From Cyclospora cayetanensis (Eukaryota; Apicomplexa; Conoidasida; Eucoccidiorida; Eimeriidae): 47,406 nt of DNA. The notes below the pieces were generated by a model. That model was given only the letters and a program-made list of their open reading frames with translations. It made no database searches and had not been told where the DNA came from. The translations under genes were made by a program, and so were the position numbers. The stretch is taken from NCBI RefSeq assembly GCF_002999335.1, contig NW_020312196.1, positions 1 through 47,406 of the forward strand, read 5' to 3'. Shown piece by piece: positions 40,701 through 47,406 of this stretch. Numbering within the stretch: position 1 is the first letter of the stretch; every line of letters begins with the position of its first letter.

Positions 40701-43700
40701 TACGCGAATTCTTCGAGAGCTTTGAGGGAGGTTCTTGCCAAGGCAGCTACTGCCGCGACAGACGGGCGTGGCTGTCACTTCCTGGAGCCGCCAGGAGGCT
40801 GGATGCCTCAGCAGCAGCAGCACTATCAGCAGCAGCTGCGACTGCAGCGTTGTCACGGGGGGCCCCACCCGACGTCTCTCTCGGCCTCATGCAGCCCTGC
40901 TCCGGTTCCAGACACTGGGTATGAGATCGCTGCAGCAGAAGAGGAAGGAGTAAGCGCTGCAGACACCACGGCTGCGGCTGCAGCAGCGGCTCTGATGCTC
41001 AGCAGCGCTCCTGCTTCCCCCTGTGAGCCGTGGAGGGGCCTTTCCCCCTTGAGCGCCTCCAGCAGCGGGGAGCAAAGCAACGCGGCATTGCTTGTTGCAG
41101 AAAGCCTCTTAGCGGCTATTGGCTGCGGTCTTGCGATCTGCAATCCAGATGCTCTTGTTGCAGCGGCTCGGCATCAGTTTGTAACTGCGCCGTCAGGAGC
41201 AAGCCTCAGCAAGGAGACAGTGCCGCGCCTCTGGGTATCCCCGATGTCTTTTTCTCTGGAAGAAAGCTCTTCGGGGCTTGCGCAGCTTTGCAAACACTGG
41301 GAAAGCCCCCTCTTGCACCAGATGTTGCTTTGCTGTGACGCCCATCCCAGCCGGAGTGCCGGCGATAGCAGCATCCTTCCGTCAAGGCTGCTTTTGCAGG
41401 GTTCCACAGCCAGTCAGAAAGCTGCTCTAGCCCTCGAGCTGAGGGGCCTCCTTCGGCAGCTGCTTCTCTGCCGCAAGTGGTGGGCTCCTTCGATTCGGCA
41501 AAGACTCTGTCTCGCGCTTAAGGAAAGCAGCACGCTGCTCAGGAGGGGTCCGCATGCGCTTCTGCACGGTGCCACGGAGTACGCGCAGAAACAGCTGCAG
41601 CTCGACAAGCCGCCGTCTGCACAGGTGCAGCCGCCCTTGCAGCACCAAATGCTGGTAGCTCTAGAGTTGCAGCTTCGGCGGCGTGCTGCTGCGCGTGCAT
41701 ATCCCGCCTGTCAGTCCCTGGGGTTGCTTTCTCCAGACAAGCAGGGTACGCAGCTCTATACAAGCCAGCAGCAGCAGCAACAAGAGCAGCAAATAGAGCA
41801 GCAAATAGAGCAACAGCAGCAACAACACCAACAACAGCAGCAACAACAGCAACAACAACAGCAACAACAGCAACACGCGCATGCGTATCATCACGCTCCT
41901 TTTCACCACCCCCACCACTACCACCATCCTTATTACCCCCCTCTTCGGCAGGACCCCCACCCCTCCCCCCTCTCCTGTCGGTGCCCACGCGCGCATGCTG
42001 AAAGACATGCGAGGCTTATTGCAGCGTGCAGCGCGGCTAGTGCTGCCGCGACAACCGCCTTGACACGCACACCCCGCAATGCGGAGGGGGGGGGGGGGCC
42101 CTCTGCCCCGTGGAACGCAGCGCTATGCGAGGCTTTGGGGGCCCTCGCAGTCGTTGGAGGGGCTGCCGAATTCCTCCGTGTCGGCTGCTGCGTGCAGGGA
42201 GATACGGCGAACTGCAGCGGGCTGCTGCAACACCACATGCTACAGCAGCAGAGCAGCAGAGTTGTGATGCTCTCCAAGTACGAGGGAGTTGCCCTTCTTC
42301 GAACGCGGGAGGGAGACAAGGATCATGCGCTAGAGCTGAGACGTCTCACCGCAGACACCACAGCCAGCGTTCTAGACACGGATGGCCATGTGATTGCGGA
42401 ATTGTTGTTGCGAGGAGCAGCAGAGCAGGAAGCGCCAGAGAGTCACCAGCCTTCGAGCCGCAGCAACCTGCAGCGGGCGCCGCATGCAGACACTCGACCA
42501 TCCAGGGATCCCTTGGAGGCTCCCTCAGCAGCAGAAAATTTCGCGGGAGACGCAGGCAGAGCCGCCTGTGCACTGCCTAATGAGGAGCTGCTGGAGGCGA
42601 TCACCAGTCTGGCGATCGCGGCGGAAGAAGGCTTGCATGCGGAGGACGCTGAGGCGTGCGCTGGTGCCACAGACACCCCAGAAGAGCGCGAAGCAGGCAT
42701 CAGAGCTGCACCTGCGATAGGGCAACTCGAGAGCCTTTCGGCTGGCCGTGTGGCCTCCCTGCTGGTGCTGCAGCTGCGAACAATGGCGCTCTCCGCAGTC
42801 AGTGAGCTGCTCCAGAATCGGCAGGTTGCTGCTTTCCTGCTGCGTCAGCGGCGGCTGCTGGAGTCGCTTCAACTGGTGTGTCTGCGTCCTATTGCTGTGC
42901 CCAACTTCGACGGACTCGAAGAGCTTAGGGCGCTCTCTCTCCGCCTTTGCCAGCTGCTAAGAGATCGCCTTGAGGGCTCTCTGGCCATAGAGAGTCGCTT
43001 GTTGTTGCGCGAGCAAGCCGCAACGGCGTTTCCCTACACTCCCTTTACAGGCCTCCCTTTCTTGCTGCCCTCTGCATGGGAAAGACGCACTGCTGAGGGG
43101 CTTGTCTGTCCCCCGGAAGACTGGCAAGTGCTGCTGCAGCGGCGCACCCCCCTGCATTACCAGCAGCCGAGCCGGCTGCACGCGCGTGTCGATGAGGCGA
43201 GCGCGACGAGAGATCCAGCGGCTTTTGCCTGCAGTAAACCCAAAGACGACGCACAGCAGCAGCAGCAGCAGCACGGAGCGTGTCTGCTGCCGTTGCAGGA
43301 ATCTCCCGGAAGCTGCGCGGCTGCTGCTACCGGGGAGAGCTGTGCCAAGAACCACATGCATGCAGCAGCAGCAGGTGCAGCAAAAAAGCGCACTCCAGGA
43401 ACCGCCGATGATAGCTCTGCTGCTGCTGTCGCCGCACAGGCAGAAGCAGAAGCAGCTGCAAAGCACGCTGCAGCTCTGATCACCGATTGCCGCAGAATGC
43501 AAGCGGTCGCTCAGGCTAACCGAGCCATCCCCACTTCGCTCCCTGCCTATTACTTTGAAGTACATGTTGGGGTGGAGCAGGAGTGCGGCAGCTGCTGCAA
43601 CGCCTTGCTGGAGACGCATGCAAACACACACACAGTAGCAGCAGCAGCAGCGCCGAAGGAAGATCCGCAGCAGCCGATGCAGGAGCAGTCGAACTCCCAG

Positions 43701-46700
43701 GAACGAGGCACGGGCTGCAGTGTCTGCTGCTGCGCGTGCAGCCGCTCCATGGCCCCCTCCGCTGTCTGCCCGCCGCTTGCCATTGGTTTGCACGTCGATG
43801 GATGCGTTCTTAAACCCGCAGATTGCAGCCTCGGAAGCGCCTACCTCTACTGCAGTAGCGGCCTCCTTCTCCACGGCGAAACTGCCAGCACAGCGCATGC
43901 GGGCTCCACGGCTCCCTTCGGATACGGAGACACCGTTGGGATTCTCCTGAATGCGAAACAAGGCCTCATCAGTGTAACTAAGAACGGCATTCTGCAGAGC
44001 GTTGTGTCTGTGCCTCCAGGCAGAGACTGCACCCACCAGGATCTCAGCAGTAATGCTACTGTTGTTGCCTTCAGAGGGGTAAAAAAGGGTTGTTTCCGTC
44101 CGGCCGTGTGGACAGCTGCAGAACCGGGGGCGGAAGGCGCTAAACTGCGTCTGCAAGCAAACTTTGGAAAGTCGCCCTTTCTCTACTCCTTCGCATCCTC
44201 CCTAGACAGTGTGGCACTGCAGCAGCTCTTTGCGGAATTTGGCCTGTCTTTCATTCGAGCCAACGAGGCGCTTCAAGAACCCCACACCAGCAGCAGCCGC
44301 GGCAGCGACAACGAAGGCTGGATTCGATCTGCCTCGCGTGCTGCAGACGCTGCGCGTGCCTACCCGAATGCCTCTGCGGGTAGCTGTGTTGCAGGTGCCT
44401 CAGCGGGAGGTTCCCCTCCGTCCCAGCCGTTGCAGACTACGAGGCAGGGGCCCCTTGGAGGGGTCAGCAGTGACCAGATGGCTGCTTCTGTGACAGCTCT
44501 GAGCGAAGAGGCTCTCCAGCGACGCGCTGCCGCCGAGGCTCTTCGGGATATGATGGGAAGCGGCTTGTTTCCTTTGGGACTGTGTGTCTCTGCGCTGAGG
44601 CTCCAAGGAGACGACATGCAAGCAGCCGCAGACTGGCTTATTACAAGCGGCCTTGCAGAGCTGGATGCCATGCAGACACGCTTCCTAGAAGAGGCGGACG
44701 CTCAAGAAAACGCACAGGAGGAGCAGCAACAGGATCAGCAACAGGCGCAGCAACAGGAGCAGCAACAGCAGCAGCAAGAGGGAGAAGATGCGGAGCTCGG
44801 AGCGCAAGCGCGTAGCAGCGACAAGAACGCTACTAGCAGGAGGACGAGCGGAGAGGGAAACAATACTGCATGCGCTGAGGATGTGCTCTCGGGAGACGAA
44901 GAACCTCCTCTACCGCCGCTCTACGCCATCATGCAAGATGCCAGCGAAAAAATTGCAGAAGAACTTCTGGCTTTTAGTACGAGTTGTGACGACAGCAACA
45001 CAAGCAACACAAGCAACAGCAACACAAGAAACAGCAACACAAGCAACACAAGCAACAGCACAAGTAGTAGCGGCAACACAAGCAACACAAGCAACAGCAG
45101 CCTGTCCGATGAGTTTGCTGCGGCAGTCCTGCGTAGCTCCAGGTGGTATGACGACCTGCTTTACGCTGCGTTGCAGCCCCCCAGGGGGGGGTTCTTGGGG
45201 GGTGTTTCTGTGGGAGACTGTGGTGGAAACTGGCATAGACAGGTGCTCCTGCCAAGCGGTGCTTCTAGCGAAATGCAGCCTCTGAGCGCAAAAGATCTCA
45301 GGCCAGGTCTCCTTGTTCGCATACATCCCGACGCGGCCGTTCTGCTTCACGGACTGGCGCTTCTACCGGAAGCAGCGCTGGATGCAGCAGCAGCCGCTGA
45401 AACTCCGACAACCGCTCATATTGGGGAGGAGGCAGAAAGCTTCGCACCACTGAGCGCCTTGCAGGTAGCTGCATGCGGAGAAAGCGAGCGGCGCATCAGC
45501 AGCAGCCCGAACGCAGCATCCGATCGTCGCGCTTCGCAAGCTTTGCTTGCATTTCCGCCTTCATCGGCGACTGACAGAGCAAAACGCGCAGGCTTCCGAC
45601 TCGTCACTCCTGGTGTAATTGAAGGTCTTGTACACTCAGCCTCAGGCGATCTGCTGCTGCTCGAGGGTCTTGCAGGGCGTTGCGGCTTTGTGTGGCAGGT
45701 GGAAGGGCTCGAGGAGCTGCAGATTGCTGCTGGGAATAGCCGCAAAGGCTGCAGCAGCAGGCAATGGGGGGGGGAGCCCTCTGCAGTTCTGGAGATTGTA
45801 GACGAGGATACAGGCACACGACGCCTCGTACGGCTGCCGCAGACGGTGCTGTGCAAGGCGGGGTCTCTTTGGAGACCGTTGCACGGCTTGGATGCGCTTC
45901 TTGGCTGTCTGACTGCGGGATCTTCCAGAGCTCGAGGGGGCCTCCGTGCAGCAGCAGCTTCTGCTTCTGCTTCTGCTCCTGTTTCTGCTCCTGTTTCTGC
46001 TGAAGATCCCCCCGTAGAGGCCCTTCTCACGTTGCTGGAGAAGCTCGAGAGGGCCGTTGCCTGCCTTCAGGTGCAGAAAAGAAGGCCATCTAAAAATGTC
46101 GCGTTGTTGCTAAGTGCTTCCCGTGCAGCTTAGGTGCTGCGCTCAGGGGATCAGTATTGCGTGTGTCTAAACTTTGACTGTGGATGGCTCAGGTGCGCCA
46201 GGCAGTGCGGCGTCTGCTTCAGTCTGCAGAGGGCCCCTCTCTGAGTCTGGATGTCTTGGGGGGTGGCGGACTCTCTGCGTTCTTAAAGCTGCTGCAGCTG
46301 AGCTACAGCGAGCTGGGGCCTCCTTGCTTTGGGGGGGGGGGGCCTCATCGGGTGGGAACGCTGATCTCGAGTTGCTTAGGAGTCTGGCAAGAGAGTTTGG
46401 AGGCTGCAGCCACAGATCCTCAGATACCGCAGCGCCCCCCCCCTTCCTTTGTGTCATTCTTCCTCTCGCGAGACTTAGGAGCCTCCACTTTGATGCCAGT
46501 GCCTACCCAAGACGGCGTGGGAAACCTCCTCGAGGCTCGTGGGGGCCTTGCAGGCCCCCCTTGTGCGCCTTTTGCAGTGTCTCCCTTGCTGCAGCAGCTC
46601 CCGTGCAGCAACCTGCAGCAGTTGCTGCGGCTGCTGCAGCTCCTTGCCCGTGCTATGGTGTCGGACGGGGACGAAGGGACTCTGGTGGATGCACTGGGGC

Positions 46701-46943
46701 CCCTCGTGTTGCAGCAGCTGGGGGCCTCCTTTGACCATCGGCTGGATTTGCATTGCGCAGAGTCGAAACACCCCTATGGGCACCACCAAGAGAGCCTTGC
46801 GTCTGTCTCCTTCCTTCCCTGCCGTCGTCTGCTGCTTTTCATAGATCCCCGCACCGACCTCAGTGGCTCGGAGGAAGGCTGCAGCCTCACGCTCTCCTCA
46901 GACGAAGGCAACGACACCGCAGTTTTCTCCATCAAGCACCCCG
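31620..46943 (+). CDS. Giant SPRY/UBA protein, probable ubiquitin-pathway component (partial, 3' end off window)
   Basis: Modelled exons: 31620-32426, 32528-34586, 34791-35041, 35472-46070 (a single 10.6 kb exon), 46193-46943, continuing right. The total is about 4,820 residues so far, with all phases agreeing. Features in order: an early CGICIHPLCGTC cluster (about 32546-32581) that may bind zinc; an ES/ET-HPY...FP-A...FDP-S-TE module (34829-35010) completed after intron 3 by WGFKVYCLG (about 35715); long Ala/Gln/Ser-rich regions; a SPRY domain (about 43530-44200, AYYFEV, PPLAIGLHVDG, FGYGDTVGILLN); a UBA-like segment (about 44500-44670, MMGSGLFPLGLCVSALRLQG); and a second HPY/FDP module (from 46757, continuing past the window). 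From memory, such modules occur in very large ubiquitin ligases and ZZ-finger proteins (MYCBP2, ZZEF1, HECTD4). A catalytic HECT or RING would lie downstream. Ligase function is inference. The start codon is the first in-frame ATG and is uncertain. Confidence 0.8.
37712..37745 (+). repeat. AGC/AGT triplet run encoding poly-Ser
   Basis: About eleven consecutive AGC then AGT codons, in frame inside the giant exon. The shift from AGC to AGT along the run keeps Ser at each codon, as expected if the run is read as protein. Confidence 0.9.
41767..41941 (+). repeat. Poly-Gln tract followed by a His-rich tract
   Basis: From 41767 to about 41874 mixed CAG/CAA codons encode Gln runs broken by EQ, IEQ and H. 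It is followed immediately by a His/Tyr/Pro-rich segment (HAHAYHH, then HHPHHYHHPYY). CAA/CAG mixing shows that this is not simply a fresh CAG expansion. The His cluster could bind metal. Both are in frame within the giant exon. Confidence 0.92.
42086..42098. repeat. G13 homopolymer in coding sequence
   Basis: Thirteen consecutive G in frame in the giant exon (encodes GGGG). The frame stays open on both sides. The length is error-prone in sequencing and polymerase slippage. Confidence 0.9.
44717..44780 (+). repeat. Gln-rich interrupted repeat
   Basis: Repeating units of QQQ plus D, A or E directly after the UBA-like segment, giving a charged Gln-rich linker in the giant protein. Confidence 0.85.
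44994..45105 (+). repeat. Degenerate AACACAAGC repeat encoding (S)NTSN units
   Basis: A 9-15 base repeat (agcaacacaagcaac) recurs about eight times and encodes NTSN-type units with a few S and R substitutions. It sits in frame in the giant exon between the Gln-rich linker and a more conserved-looking region. It matches the N-X-S/T sequon, but nothing indicates that the protein is secreted. Confidence 0.88.
45955..46004 (+). repeat. Short tandem repeat encoding A-S-A-S / A-P-V-S
   Basis: GCTTCT-type hexamers followed by two GCTCCTGTTTCT 12-mers, in frame near the end of the giant exon. It probably forms a flexible linker. Confidence 0.85.
46331..46342. repeat. G12 homopolymer in coding sequence
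   Basis: Twelve consecutive G in the last modelled exon of the giant gene. The frame carries through, but a one-base length error here would move all downstream coding. Confidence 0.88.
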
Positions 46944-47406
46944 GTAGGAGACGCCTCTGCCCTTACCCTCTGACTTCTCTACTAGCACCCCACCAAAGCG
47001 CTGTGCTTGCGGCAACCGCCTAAAGCCCCCTATTTGATTTATCTCCGGAGAAGCGAACGCAGCAGGAGCAGCGCACTGCTGCCGCTGCCTCACACCGTCA
47101 TGATGAATGGGCTGGCTCGCTGCCTGCCTGCACAAACGCTTCTGTTGAACTGCGTGCTATGCTGCCTGCTACACCTAGGCCTCCCCACACAACACACTCC
47201 TGCGCATGCACGGATAGACGCACAAACACACACATAAATACACACATCCATACACACACATTTACTTTCTCAATCTCCCTCTGTTGCTTGCTCCTTGCAA
47301 TGTCTTCCTCAGAGAACGGTCCCTCGCGTCGCCTGGAACTCCTCGCCTGCGCCAGTCTGCCCCTCCACAGCAGTGGCCACCTCCCACGTTCGGGTTCTCG
47401 CATGGC
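46944..47406. other. Probable intron of the giant gene with a CA-rich microsatellite
   Basis: After the putative donor (ccg/GTAGGA, 46944) the frame meets a stop at about 47021, and no clear acceptor or exon is seen before the window ends. A CA/TA-rich simple repeat occupies about 47218-47270. The second HPY/FDP module is still incomplete at 46943 (its WGxK strand is missing), so the next exon should begin near or beyond the right edge. Confidence 0.6.

Noticed and set aside
42957..44156. A 399-codon minus-strand open frame inside the giant gene
   Set aside because: It is the antisense of CAG/GCA-rich coding sequence, which rarely makes stops on the other strand. The plus strand has SPRY homology and a 10.6 kb open frame.
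44994..45105. Possible CRISPR-like or satellite array
   Set aside because: Units are 9-15 bases with no spacers, in frame in a long exon of a eukaryotic gene. It is a coding minisatellite.

Overview
The window is the left end of a nuclear chromosome of an apicomplexan parasite, most likely a coccidian of the Eimeria/Cyclospora type. This rests on a terminal (CCCTAAA)n telomere, roughly balanced base composition, intron-rich eukaryotic genes, and coding sequence crowded with CAG-type homopolymer tracts (poly-Gln, poly-Ala, poly-Ser). Plants share the telomere unit, but the gene structure and amino-acid repeats argue against them. The species is an inference.

Layout: telomere 1-127; gene-free subtelomere 128-2286; a 13-exon mitochondrial HSP90 (TRAP1) gene at 2287-7299 (+); a gene-poor stretch 8557-12430; a 7-exon trimethylguanosine synthase-like gene (TGS1) at 12431-16513 (+); a 14-exon DEAH-box RNA helicase (DHX37/Dhr1 type) at 19200-26371 (-); an intronless TLC-domain membrane protein at 27643-28569 (+); about 3 kb with no firm gene; then a giant gene from about 31620 (+) that runs off the right end. 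The giant gene encodes at least 4,800 residues with a SPRY domain, a UBA-like domain and two copies of an HPY/FDP module resembling one I recall from very large ubiquitin ligases and ZZ-finger proteins. Exon junctions were chosen by hand from GT/AG sites, reading phase and family conservation. Every internal junction in the four spliced models keeps phase.

The most unusual structure is a direct repeat of about 2.76 kb (5801-8556 and 17222-19977, offset exactly 11,421). Each copy holds the last four exons of TRAP1 and, convergently, the last two exons of DHX37. The left copy completes TRAP1 and leaves a headless DHX37 tail. The right copy completes DHX37 and leaves a headless TRAP1 tail. TGS1 and the gene-poor DNA lie between. 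This is the arrangement expected if a convergent TRAP1/DHX37 pair was split by insertion of a segment sharing their joint 3' ends. The few differences I found lie only near the repeat edges, and the interior looks identical, which suggests gene conversion, a very recent event, or an assembly artefact.

The genes are housekeeping ones: mitochondrial protein folding, cap hypermethylation of small RNAs, small-subunit ribosome biogenesis, a lipid-related membrane protein and a probable ubiquitin-pathway giant. TGS1 and DHX37 both serve RNA and ribosome maturation, but nothing here shows that they are co-regulated.
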